Shown in pieces: positions 7,746 to 15,772 of a stretch of DNA of 64,000 nt. The DNA lies in NCBI GenBank assembly GCA_963769715.1, contig CAVYNE010000025.1, positions 1 through 64,000 of the forward strand, written 5' to 3'. This stretch comes from Palsa-504 sp963769715. GTDB taxonomy: Bacteria; Actinomycetota; Actinomycetes; Streptosporangiales; Streptosporangiaceae. A program made the position numbers and the translations under genes. The notes beneath the pieces are model-generated. The model did not search any database and was not told where the DNA came from. It worked only from the letters and a program-made list of their open reading frames with translations. Position 1 is the first letter of the stretch; each line of letters starts with the position of its first letter.

Positions 7746-8033
7746 GTCAAGACCAGTGGCAGAGTTCTGGAACCCCACAGGGCGCACCTGTGCGGCGCCG
7801 CCCCCATCCCGGCATCCTCAGGCAAGACCATCCGCCGCCGGCTCAACCCGGGCGGTGACCGCCAGGCCAACCATGCCCTATGGCGGATCGTGTTCACCCG
7901 CCTGGGCTCGGACCCGGCGACCCGCGCCTACGCCGAACGGCGTACGGCCGAAGGGAAATCCAAGAAGGAAATCATCCGCTGCCTGAAGCGGTACGTCGCC
8001 CGCGAGGTCTATCCCCACCTCCGCGTCGGCTAG
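7746..8033 (+). pseudogene. IS110-family transposase 3' fragment (copy 2)
   Basis: Identical reading to the copy at 3176-3463, ending at TAG 8031. After 8106 the DNA continues into sequence not present after copy 1, probably the original right flank of the IS110 insertion. Confidence 0.78.
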
Positions 8034-8106
8034 CACGCACTCCCGGGGGCGGCCTGGCCCGCTAATCGGCTGCCGCACCTGCTGGCCTGCGAACGATCCG
8101 CCGGCC

Positions 8107-8442
8107 GTCCCCGGGGCACCACAGACCTGCTGAGCGTGACCTAATAAGAGCTTTCCCTCCACCCGGAGTGGATCATCCCTGTCTTGTCCGCACCCAGCAC
8201 TCCAGCAAATTACCGGGGCCTCACGACCGAAAAACCGAAAACTGAAAGAGGCCTTGACAAACATAGGAGCATCGTTCTGTTATCGATGCTCTCAAGGTCG
8301 CCTAATCAAGTGTGACGTTCCGTCACCATGAGCATGAGGTCCCGTGCTGCGGACGTCTGGTCCAGCTTGGCGCAGCGACTCAGCGGTGTGCACATCTGGG
8401 ATACGCCCGTGCAGTGGAGCTGACTTGATATGAAGGCTGCGG
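8107..8442. other. Gene-free stretch upstream of hipBA
   Basis: No gene seen. It contains a hairpin (GAGCATCG 8267-8274 pairing with CGATGCTC 8284-8291), a perfect GTGACG-TTC-CGTCAC palindrome at 8312-8326, and a TTGACA box at 8254. It is probably the end of the IS110 remnant plus the distal promoter region of hipBA. Confidence 0.5.
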
Positions 8443-8512
8443 TGTGGGGATTTTCGCACAGCACGGGATGTGGAGATATTCTCACGTCATGCGATGTGAG
8501 GATTTGCTCACG
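8443..8512. promoter_or_regulatory. Three tandem operator palindromes of the hipBA promoter
   Basis: Three 18-bp sites start exactly 26 bp apart: TGTGGGGATTTTCGCACA at 8443, TGTGGAGATATTCTCACG at 8469 and TGTGAGGATTTGCTCACG at 8495. They share TGTG-N-GGAT/AGAT...C-N-CAC with dyad symmetry. A TATACT -10-like box at 8513-8518 directly follows the third site, 11 bases before the hipB ATG, so the message is leaderless or nearly so. HipB proteins are known to repress their own operons through several palindromic operators; these are the obvious binding sites. Confidence 0.8.
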
Positions 8513-8529
8513 TATACTTGGGGGTGGTC

Positions 8530-8793
8530 ATGGCCCGTAGGACGATCGAGGTGCGTAAGCCGCGCGACATCGGCGACGCAATCCGCGCCGTGCGCGAGGC
8601 ACGTGGCATCTCGCAGGAGGAGCTCGCGCAGGCAAACGCCTACGACCGGTTCTACCTCTACCGGCTGGAAGCCGGCCGGAGCACGGTGTATATCACGCGT
8701 CTGCTGCGCACGCTGAAATCGCTCGGCATCACTCTCAGCGTGACATTCGATGCCGGTGACCCTGCCGCCGGGGATGGCCGCTCTGATGGCTGA
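8530..8793 (+). CDS. hipB: HipB-like antitoxin (XRE-type HTH)
   Basis: 87 codons from ATG 8530; a TTG 12 bases upstream is in frame but overlaps the -10 box. The protein has one Cro/CI-type HTH: IGDAIRAVREARGISQEELA followed by YRLEAGRSTVYITRLLRTL and LGITLSVTF, the usual HipB/YddM layout. It is expected to bind and neutralise HipA and, alone or with HipA, to repress the operon at the three upstream palindromes. The stop codon overlaps the hipA start by 8 bases, which couples the two genes in translation. The gene appears complete and intact. Confidence 0.88.
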   Translation: MARRTIEVRKPRDIGDAIRAVREARGISQEELAQANAYDRFYLYRLEAGRSTVYITRLLRTLKSLGITLSVTFDAGDPAAGDGRSDG

Positions 8794-10084
8794 CAGGCTG
8801 GAGGTCCGTCTGCATGGCGAGCAGATCGGCTGGATTGCCCGCGGCTCCCGGCGGGAGCGCATCGAGTTTGAGTGGGCTGGCGGGTACACCCCCGGGCCTG
8901 TCACGCTGACGGAGTCGTTCGGGTCTGTCCTGCTGAAGGCGCCGCCGGGTGCGGCGAGCAGCTTCTTCGGGGGATACGCGCTCGAAGGCCGCCAGCGTGA
9001 GCGGCTCACCCAGCGGCGAGGCATCAGCAGCCCGGCAGACCTGTACGCGATGCTGCGCGAGTTCGGCAGTTCGATCGCCGGCGCCGTGACGGTAACCGAC
9101 CCGGACACCGCAAGCCGGACCCAGCCGACCTACGAGCCGATCAGTGACGGCGAGATCATCAGGCGCCTGCGGCGGGCCGCGAATGACGGCGATCTCGGCT
9201 CTGATGATCAGAGCCGGTCCATGCTTGCTGGCCTGCAGCCCAAGCTGCTGCTCGCCCGGTTCGGCGGTGACTGGTACCTTCCCCGCGGCCGCGCGCACTC
9301 TACCCATATCCTCAAGCCGAGGCTTCCGGGACGTCCCGACGGGCTGGCCAGGGAGCACTACGGCCATGCGCTGGCCGCCGAGCTCGGGCTCGCGCACTAC
9401 GGTACGGAGCTCGTCGGCACAGGCGCCCGCCAGTATCTGGTCATCGAGCGCTACGACCGGGCTGTCGACGGCCAGACGGTCACCTTGATCCATCAGGAGG
9501 ACGCCGCGCAGGCACTGGGCCTGGACTGGGTCGATGACCATGCGAAATTCCAGGACCCTAGTGCGCCGCGTGACTCTCGTCGCCCGAGCGCATACCGGAT
9601 CGCCGAGCTCCTTGGCTCGCTTCAGGGGGAAGGGCGGCCAGTTGCCGACTTCCTGCGCAGGCTCACGTTCACCGTGCTCCTGGGCGACAACGACGCGCAT
9701 GCGAAGAACCTGGCCATCTTGCACCTTCCCGGCCGCAGCGTGCTCGCCGACGTCTACGACGCCGTCCCGAACCTCTTCCAGGACGACCGGATCGACTACA
9801 ACCTCGCGCTCGCCATCGACGGCAACTTCGACCACCGGCGCATCAGCGCCGCGCACCTCATCCGCGAGGCCGAGCACTGGAACGCGCTCGGCACCGGCGA
9901 ACCGGAGCAGATCGTCACCGCCACCCTGGCCGACATCGCCAAGGCTCTTGACCACGTGACAGTCCCGCCGGGCGTCCCCGCAGCGACCGCGACGCAGCTC
10001 GCGTGGAACGTCGAGCGACTGCAGGCCGGAGAAGAGATCGGCGAGCGACCGGCTGGCTACCGCCGGCGACGCAGGCGGTCATGA
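8786..10084 (+). CDS. hipA: HipA-type serine/threonine kinase toxin
   Basis: 432 codons from ATG 8786, chosen because it overlaps the hipB stop; in-frame ATGs at 8750 and 8774 are alternatives. Motifs in order: the HipA_N couple, then SMLAGLQPKLLLAR (146-158; the Gly-rich loop region with the regulatory serine), ILKPRL (175-180), ERYDR (221-225), HQEDAAQALG (236-245), the catalytic loop GDNDAHAKN (300-308) and the metal-binding YDAVPNL. All residues needed for kinase activity seem present. E. coli HipA phosphorylates glutamyl-tRNA synthetase and induces dormancy; the substrate here cannot be read from sequence. The Arg-rich tail (YRRRRRRS) is unusual. Confidence 0.9.
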   Translation: MADRLEVRLHGEQIGWIARGSRRERIEFEWAGGYTPGPVTLTESFGSVLLKAPPGAASSFFGGYALEGRQRERLTQRRGISSPADLYAMLREFGSSIAGAVTVTDPDTASRTQPTYEPISDGEIIRRLRRAANDGDLGSDDQSRSMLAGLQPKLLLARFGGDWYLPRGRAHSTHILKPRLPGRPDGLAREHYGHALAAELGLAHYGTELVGTGARQYLVIERYDRAVDGQTVTLIHQEDAAQALGLDWVDDHAKFQDPSAPRDSRRPSAYRIAELLGSLQGEGRPVADFLRRLTFTVLLGDNDAHAKNLAILHLPGRSVLADVYDAVPNLFQDDRIDYNLALAIDGNFDHRRISAAHLIREAEHWNALGTGEPEQIVTATLADIAKALDHVTVPPGVPAATATQLAWNVERLQAGEEIGERPAGYRRRRRRS

Positions 10085-10398
10085 CCACAAGTGCGCTGCA
10101 AGGATCAGCGGGACCCCGAGCTGGTGAACAACTTCCTGTCAGACTGGACGCACTGTCCCCGGAGTACCGCAGCGGTTTGCCGTTCAACGCTTGCCAGTCC
10201 GATGTCGTACAGCCGAACACGGTAAACACTGCGGGCCAAGCCAACCGCGAATCGCGCCGGTCCTGTCGTACTCCGGGCGCCGGAGGCAGCCTAACTGCCG
10301 TGGAATCGACATGGAGCGGCCTGTCGGCGAAGGGTTCGTAAGCCGCGGAAGGGCGGAGAGGCCGCTAGTGCCAAAATCCAGGTCCGGCATCCTGTCAC
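10085..10398. other. Intergenic region between converging hipA and the jetD fragment
   Basis: About 310 bases. I see no gene, RNA or clear terminator here. Short open frames on both strands show no recognisable motif. Confidence 0.5.
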
Positions 10399-11380
10399 TC
10401 AGTGCGAGATGCCGGTGACATTGGGCCGCACGAGATTCCGGGCCTGTTCAAGGGCACGCTCAGCGTCAATGACGGCAATTCGCTCTTGTTCGGTGCGCAG
10501 ATACTTTCCGCCGGTGAGCTGGAGAGCAGCCAGCGCGCGGGCTTCCGGCGGGGTCAGCGTCGAGTCGGGCTGGTCGTACCGGTCGAGTTTTTCCTCGACG
10601 CTCAGCGGCCGGTAGGTCTCGATGTCGCCTGGCGTCATGAGCAGTGATTCGAGCTGCGGGATCATGGTGCGGGCGCGGGAGAGGAGAGTAAAGCCGTGCC
10701 GGTCGAGATCTCCCCAGTACCAGCAGCTGTCGGGACAGATCCAGGGCAGGAGGCTGAGGACGTCGAGGTGGTTGCCCAGGGAGTGGATGACAACCAGCCC
10801 GGCTGTGTCGCTCCAGGTGACTGCTGGTTCCTTGTTCTCCACGATCAGGATCGTGTCGGGCTGGATCTGCAGCGCGGCGAGCTCGTTTACGGGGGCGGTG
10901 ATCTGCCGCAAGCCGCCGGTGGCAGCGCGCAGGACAGGATCGGCGATGACGATGCTGATCTCGCGGGGAAGCGGCCGCAGCCCGAGCGCGTCCAGGTCGC
11001 CGTCGGGGATGTCGGCGGGGTCGGGGTCCTCGGGCGGCTCAGCGGATTCGCCGGGGTCGGTGAGGGTGCCGAGGCAGGCGATGACCATGCTGCGGTGCCG
11101 GGCTAGCCATTTGGTGTGCATGCCGGGGACGGGCACGCTTCGCACGGTCAGCCCGGAGCGCGGATTGGCCCGGAACCAGGTGGTTGCGGCGAGCAAGGTG
11201 GTGAAATCGTAGTCGTCGAGATCGACAATGCGGGCGAGCCAGGGCTGCACCGCCTGCCCGGGGTGATGGCGGCTCAGCTGGTCCCATCGGTCGCGGGCGC
11301 GCTGCCAGTGGGCAGCGGTGTCCGTGTTGAGGCTGGCCAGTGTAAGAGTGTCCGGGATGTCGAGGTGGGTGTAGACGGGC
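10399..11380 (-). pseudogene. jetD: 5'-truncated jetD (Wadjet DNA-cleavage subunit)
   Basis: The frame ending at TGA 10399 carries the second half of DUF3322 (WLARIVDLDDYDFTTLL, PGMHTKWLARHRSM) and a complete DUF2220/Toprim-like domain. The latter shows the acidic IVENKEP, then VIHSLGNHLDVL, then YWGDLDRHGF with the D-x-D pair, then ESLLMTPGD. This is JetD, the nuclease subunit of the Wadjet anti-plasmid system, in which JetABC is an SMC-like motor. The usual N-terminal segment is missing, and upstream the frame runs out of phase into an aldo/keto reductase scrap. No jetA, jetB or jetC lies in the window, so this is an orphan, probably inactive remnant. Confidence 0.75.
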
Positions 11381-11384
11381 TGGT

Positions 11385-11516
11385 CACCGTCGCGCCGGCG
11401 TCCTTGGCCACCTCCCGCAGCGCCGCCAGCCGGGCGGGCGTACCCGGATGGCCGAACTCGGCGGCATCCAGCTTGTCCTGGCTGACGTAGCCGCCCTTCA
11501 GCAGGGGTGAGTAGGC
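11385..11516 (-). pseudogene. Aldo/keto reductase scrap fused out of frame to jetD
   Basis: In the frame offset from jetD the translation AYSPLLKGGYVSQDKL, AEFGHPGTPARLAALREV, AKDAGATV matches the C-terminal part of aldo/keto reductases, where S-P-L-L and the ARLAALREVA helix are common. About 44 codons remain. It looks like debris from a deletion that joined an AKR gene to jetD. Confidence 0.6.
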
Positions 11517-12398
11517 AGGCCCGGCCATGTCGGCTGCTGAGCGCGTTGCTGGTATCGCGGCCCGCGTCGGCGACCACTTCGGCTGAGCGTGGCCGGACGC
11601 GCAATCGACGGGGTCGGGGGCCGGACAGGTCCGGCGGGCCGGTGAAGGCCAGCACGGCGTCATATGGTGCCCTATCTGCGGGGTGGGTGAGCTCGGGTTC
11701 CGGCAGGCCGGGTAGCGAGGCGTCCCCGGAGTGCTCCTGGACCGGTGGTCGAGCCGCCATCGGCAGGACAGAGGCGATCGACGTCCGGATTGAACAGGAG
11801 CGCACCGCGCTTGAGGCGGTTCTGGCTCGCGGTGGAGGGAGGCGCGGGCGGCGGCGGCGCGGGCGTGCTGGCCCGGTCGACTCGGTTGGCTTCGGCTGAG
11901 GATCGTTACCTGACCGCGGCGACCCGGGATGGCAAGAAGCGGCTGCGCACGCACGGCGATCTGACTGTCACTGGTCTCAGACGGGCCGGGCGCCCGGGCT
12001 CGACTCCTGCGGGATCGGGGAGCTTCGCGCGCGGGCGGGTGCTTGATCCGGCTGGGCGTGAGGAGCTGACCGGCCGGCTGACCGGGTTCGACGCGACGCT
12101 CACCCGGCCGGGAGGCTCCCGCGGTCGCGCTCGGGCCAATCCGCGCCGGCCATCAACAGCGTGTCCCGCGACGCCGACCGCAGCCCGACCGGCAGACCCG
12201 ATACCGTTTGTGGTGCTGGGCACCGATCGTGTTGCATCAGAAGCGCTACCGAACGCTCTTTGTCATGGAACCGGCCGGCGCGAAGACTTCAGCGTGCCAG
12301 CGCCGCCGCCACGACGTAACCGCTGAGCGGGCCAATCGCGGACGACGGAGACACGGACCTGCGTGCGCCCCGAACGGCCGGAAAGAAGAGACTGGATC
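11517..12398. other. Unassigned stretch between the AKR scrap and the glucoamylase gene
   Basis: About 880 bases. The minus frame continuing from jetD gives only low-complexity Arg/Pro-rich sequence. A plus frame 11745-12326 includes AEDRYLTAATRDGKKRL and GREELTGRLTGFDATL, which look protein-like, but I cannot assign a family and the ends are Arg/Pro-rich. It is most likely decayed sequence. Confidence 0.4.
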
Positions 12399-13739
12399 AT
12401 GTCGACAGGACCCTCGAGCGTGAATCCTTCAACCGTCGCGCCGTACATGTTTTCGCTGATGCTGCGCAACATCGCCACGTACGGCTTCCAGATCGCCGAC
12501 CACAACGAGCCGGGTAATCCGGGAGGCTACACAGCACCAGGCTGCGTGCTCGCTTCGCCTTCATGGCCTTCCTACCCAGGAAACGTCGCACCCATCATTG
12601 AGGACTATGTCTTCAACTGGACGCGAGACGCCGCCATCACGATGTCGGCGGTTTTGAATCAGGCGCCCGCTGAAATACCAGCCGCAGGAGCATCCGGTCT
12701 TCTGGCAAGCTACGTCAACTTCGCGAGCACCTGCCAGGCAAGCGGAGGAGATATCGGACAAGCACATTACACCCCCGAGGGAGCATCGACGGGCTCAGCC
12801 GATGAGAGCGACGGCCCGGCTCTCAGAATACTGACAATCCTGCAAGGGTTCGCCGGCCTGGACGGACCCGCGCAGACGGTTGCAGGCAATGTGATCGCCG
12901 CAGATCTGGCTTACCTGCTCGACAACAACCACTACCAGAACCCGACGTGGAATCTTTGGGAGGATACCTTTGGCCAGTCGATATTCGCGCGGTCGGTCCA
13001 GCTTGCGGCGTTGAACCGGGTCATTAATCTCGGCCCAGGGCTCGGCATCCCCGTGCCACCAGCCGCGCAGGCAGCCGCCACCTGGCTCGGGCAGCAACTC
13101 CCATTGCACTGGTCGGGCGCTCCCCACAACTACTATGTGGGCGTTCTCGATGCAAGCAGAGGCGGGGGCGACCTCCCCGCGCCGTACGACCCAAGCATCG
13201 ATCCGATCCTGGCGTGCATATACGGAGCTGGCATCCCTGCTTACGATCCGCAGTTGCTCTCAACGGCGGCGCAGGTGCGTGCGCAATGGACCGAACCGGC
13301 GCCAACCGCATATCCGGTCAACACCGCGGACGCAAGTATCGGGATCGGGCCGTGCATTGGCCGCTACAACGGAGATGAATACAGCGGGTCGAGCCTGACG
13401 AGCAACACGGGCCATCCCTGGGTCGTCTGCACATGCGGCTTCGCCCAGCTCTATTACGAGCTCGCGGCCGCCATCAGCAATGGCGCTCCCGTACCCGCCG
13501 ATCCGCTGGCGATCACCTTCCTGAGCCAGGTAAACGTCAGCTCGGCAAGCACCGCAGGCGATGCCGCATCAGCGCTCCAGGCCGCCGGCGACAAGATGCT
13601 CCAAGCTGTCCTCTACCACAGCAACCGCTACGAGCTCAGCGAGCAGTTCGATCAGTCCAGCGGCTACGAGATAAGCGTCTCGAACCTGACATGGAGCTAC
13701 GCCGCGTTTCTGTCCGCGGTAGCCGCCCGGATCTCCTGA
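12399..13739 (+). CDS. GH15 glucoamylase, fungal-type catalytic domain, no signal peptide
   Basis: 446 codons from ATG 12399, preceded by an A/G-rich weak ribosome site. Motifs follow GH15 order: the substrate-binding YVFNWTRDAAITM (70-82), DGPALRILTIL (139-149), NLWEDTFGQSIFARS (185-199) with the probable general acid Glu188, PWVVCTCGFAQLYY, then SEQFDQSSGYE with the probable catalytic base Glu415, and NLTWSYAAFL. This layout resembles fungal glucoamylases more than typical bacterial GH15 proteins. The enzyme family releases glucose from the non-reducing ends of starch or related alpha-glucans. No signal peptide, starch-binding domain or linker is seen, so the protein may act inside the cell or the true 5' end may have been lost. 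Neighbours are broken genes, so a transfer origin is possible. Confidence 0.85.
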   Translation: MSTGPSSVNPSTVAPYMFSLMLRNIATYGFQIADHNEPGNPGGYTAPGCVLASPSWPSYPGNVAPIIEDYVFNWTRDAAITMSAVLNQAPAEIPAAGASGLLASYVNFASTCQASGGDIGQAHYTPEGASTGSADESDGPALRILTILQGFAGLDGPAQTVAGNVIAADLAYLLDNNHYQNPTWNLWEDTFGQSIFARSVQLAALNRVINLGPGLGIPVPPAAQAAATWLGQQLPLHWSGAPHNYYVGVLDASRGGGDLPAPYDPSIDPILACIYGAGIPAYDPQLLSTAAQVRAQWTEPAPTAYPVNTADASIGIGPCIGRYNGDEYSGSSLTSNTGHPWVVCTCGFAQLYYELAAAISNGAPVPADPLAITFLSQVNVSSASTAGDAASALQAAGDKMLQAVLYHSNRYELSEQFDQSSGYEISVSNLTWSYAAFLSAVAARIS

Positions 13740-13756
13740 GGCGCGGGATCGCGGTG

Positions 13757-14228
13757 ATGGCGTGGCAGCGCGTCATGACAACCGCCACCCGCGGCCACCA
13801 GGCCCTGGCGGCCGCCGAGCAGGCCCGGGCGGCGGTACCGATGACCCGGCGTGTGGTCCGCGGCCGTCGCCGCGCGGTCGGCCGCACGATCGTGGCCTAT
13901 CGCCGCGGTGACGGCGCCGCGACCAACTACGAGATTGCCTGGGTGACCGTGGCGCTGCAGCACCTGAGGGCCAAGGACGATTCCCGGGCCCGGATAGATC
14001 CCGTGCAGCGACGGCCATACACCTATGGTTCGGCGGGCGCAACTCGGGCACGTGGCGGCGCCCGCGTCCCTGCTCGCCTTGGCGGCCTGGCAGTCCGGTA
14101 ATGGCGCAATGCAAGCTCGGCCGACCCGTGGCCGCCCCGGCTGCGGCAGGTGGCGAGGGAGCCGTGCGCGGCAGCAGCCCGGCGTCCGTAGGGCCTGCGT
14201 CCGAAGGAGGCGAGCGAAGCTGATGTGA
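13757..14228 (+). pseudogene. DUF4192 C-terminal fragment, frameshifted
   Basis: The first frame gives TRRVVRGRRRAVGRTIVAY, YEIAWVTVALQHLRAKDD and ARIDPVQRR. After a frameshift near 14020 the sequence continues MVRRAQLGHVAAPASLLALA and AWQSGNGAM. Together this is the C-terminal half of DUF4192, an actinobacterial family of unknown function. The N-terminal half is absent and the end is degraded. The fragment meets the DUF222-like fragment on the other strand tail to tail, so a deletion probably joined the two. Confidence 0.75.
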
Positions 14229-14253
14229 CGCCAATCACGATGCAATTTCTCCG

Positions 14254-14832
14254 CTAGCGGATGAACTCCGCGACCGCCGCGTGCTTGCGCGCGCTGGCGT
14301 GCGCCTCGACCCGGTCCCACGCGGCGATCGCCCCGGCCACCTCATCATCGCAGGCGCCGTCGTAGGAGTCGTCGTCCCCGGCCGCCTGGCCGGCGAACCC
14401 GGCCAGCGCGTTACATCCCGGCATGGTGTCCAGCAGCATCCCGGCAGCGAACCCCGCCGCCCGGGACAGGTACTCCCCCGGAGCACGCCGGGCCGACCCG
14501 GCCTCACCCGGCCCACGGCGTCCCAGGCCGACCGGCTGCCCGCCCGCCAGCCCCAGCCGGGCCGCCCGGGTGCACGCGGCGGCCTGCTCCGCGGTGATGC
14601 GCCGGCAGCCGGCCACGATCGCGTCCAGGTCGTACTCCCACGGCCCCGGCAGGCCGTCCGGGTCCGGCTCCTCCTCATCGGGGCACGGCGGCTCCTCCTG
14701 ATCCACCTGGGCATCGCACCAGGCCCGCCACTCCTCCTCCGTCATCGGATCCGGGGAGGGCGCCGGCTCGCGAGGCTCCCGGGCGGGATCCTCGTCCCGC
14801 CCGGATCCCGCAGGAGCCGGTCCTTGTCGCAC
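14254..14832 (-). pseudogene. N-terminal part of a DUF222/HNH-type protein
   Basis: 192 codons from GTG 14832. An acidic, Pro-rich start (DEEEPDPDGLPGPWEYDLDA) is followed by RRITAEQAAACTRAARLGLA, GEYLSRAAGFAAGMLLD, DDEVAGAIAAWDRVEAHASA and RKHAAVAEFIR. I recognise this as the start of the DUF222 region found in actinobacterial HNH-endonuclease proteins. Full-length members continue well beyond this point with an HNH domain. Here a TAG follows immediately and the next bases belong to a foreign junction. The preserved part could still be translated, but the nuclease domain is lost. Confidence 0.65.
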
Positions 14833-15231
14833 GCGCCACCACCGTTCGGATGAATGACCTTGATTTGACTTCGCTAGAACATCATAGCAAATTTGACCTT
14901 ATAGAGCCAGTGAATCAGCTAAGAATCGAATAAATATACTAGAGTGATACAAGTTAAAACCGAGCCTTTGGACCGGCCGGAATGAGCTAGGCGGGGAGCG
15001 AGCCAGCAGGTGTGGAATTCTGCATAGCAGGTGAGCGCGGGGCTCCCAGATGACGTCGGAGAACGCGCGGTCCACCTCGCGTTTCCCCGGTGTCCTTGAC
15101 CTGGCAGCGCAAGCCCGGCCAACCCCGCGCCCGGCCAACCCCGCGCCCGGCGGCACCGTATGGCGGTAGGTCAGCTGCTAAATCGCTTATATAGTTATAT
15201 AATAAAGCTTAATACTGCCACGGGAGGCGCG
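14833..15231. other. AT-rich intergenic region with divergent promoters
   Basis: About 400 bases. The first 110 bases are markedly AT-rich for this genome and probably drive the leftward DUF222-like gene. A second AT-rich block (TTATATAGTTATATAAT around 15188-15204) with a TATAAT-like box precedes the rightward thioesterase. Near 15117-15155 a short GC-rich unit (GGCCAACCCCGCGCCC) is repeated in tandem. Confidence 0.5.
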
Positions 15232-15711
15232 ATGGAGCTGACCGAACTAGACCGGCGGGAGTGGTTCCGCGAGCACTGGGCGCACGGGGTCCCGTTCAAC
15301 CAGCACTGCGGCATCGAGGTGCGGCGATGGGATGACGAGGCCGTCGAGCTGTTCCTGCCCTATGCGGAGGTGCTCAGCGCGCACGCGGGCATCTTCCACG
15401 GCGGGGTGGTCGCGGCGCTGCTCGACACCACCGGCTCGGGCGCGGTGATGGCCGGCCACGATTTCGCCAAGGGCAGCCGCCTCACCACGATCTCCCTGTC
15501 GGTGCAGTACCTGTCCGTCGCGCCCGGTGAGGACCTGCTGGCGACCGGCTGGTGCACGCGGCGCGGGCGCAGCGTGCACTTCGCGCAGGCGCGGGCGTCC
15601 GGGGCGGTATCCGGCAAGGTGGTGGCGACCGGGCAGGTCGCGGTCAGCATCGCAGGTGAGCGGCCGGGCGCGCCCTGGCAGACGCCGGAGCCGCTACCGC
15701 GGGCCAACTAG
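15232..15711 (+). CDS. PaaI-type hotdog-fold acyl-CoA thioesterase
   Basis: 159 codons from ATG 15232 with a textbook ribosome site (GGGAGG, 5 bases upstream). The hotdog domain is evident: FNQHCGIEV, the central helix start HAGIFHGGVVAALLDTTG and the strand TTISLSVQYLSVA, then GRSVHFAQARA. In the PaaI/YbgC-like group the HGG-x-hydrophobic segment and the following D of ALLDT form the active site that hydrolyses acyl-CoA thioesters. The gene is complete. It stands just upstream of gpsA (61 bases), and several lipid and acyl-CoA genes lie in the same 13-kb region. Confidence 0.88.
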   Translation: MELTELDRREWFREHWAHGVPFNQHCGIEVRRWDDEAVELFLPYAEVLSAHAGIFHGGVVAALLDTTGSGAVMAGHDFAKGSRLTTISLSVQYLSVAPGEDLLATGWCTRRGRSVHFAQARASGAVSGKVVATGQVAVSIAGERPGAPWQTPEPLPRAN

Positions 15712-15772
15712 CCCCGGCGGCCCGGCGGCTCTATCCTGAAGGCCAGGTGAACCTAGGGGTGAGTGGTCTGGC

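Larger units (their letters stand above)
7540..8106. repeat. 567-bp direct repeat, copy 2 (right flank of the IS21-like element)
   Basis: Second copy of 2970-3536. It begins at the last base of the IS21-like element and ends at CCGGCC 8106, after which the sequence differs from the bases that follow copy 1. It carries the same rve and IS110 transposase ends. Confidence 0.9.

Noticed and set aside
10399..11805. A single 468-codon Wadjet protein
   Set aside because: The first third is out of frame with an AKR scrap and low-complexity sequence; only the part from about 11380 down is JetD-like.
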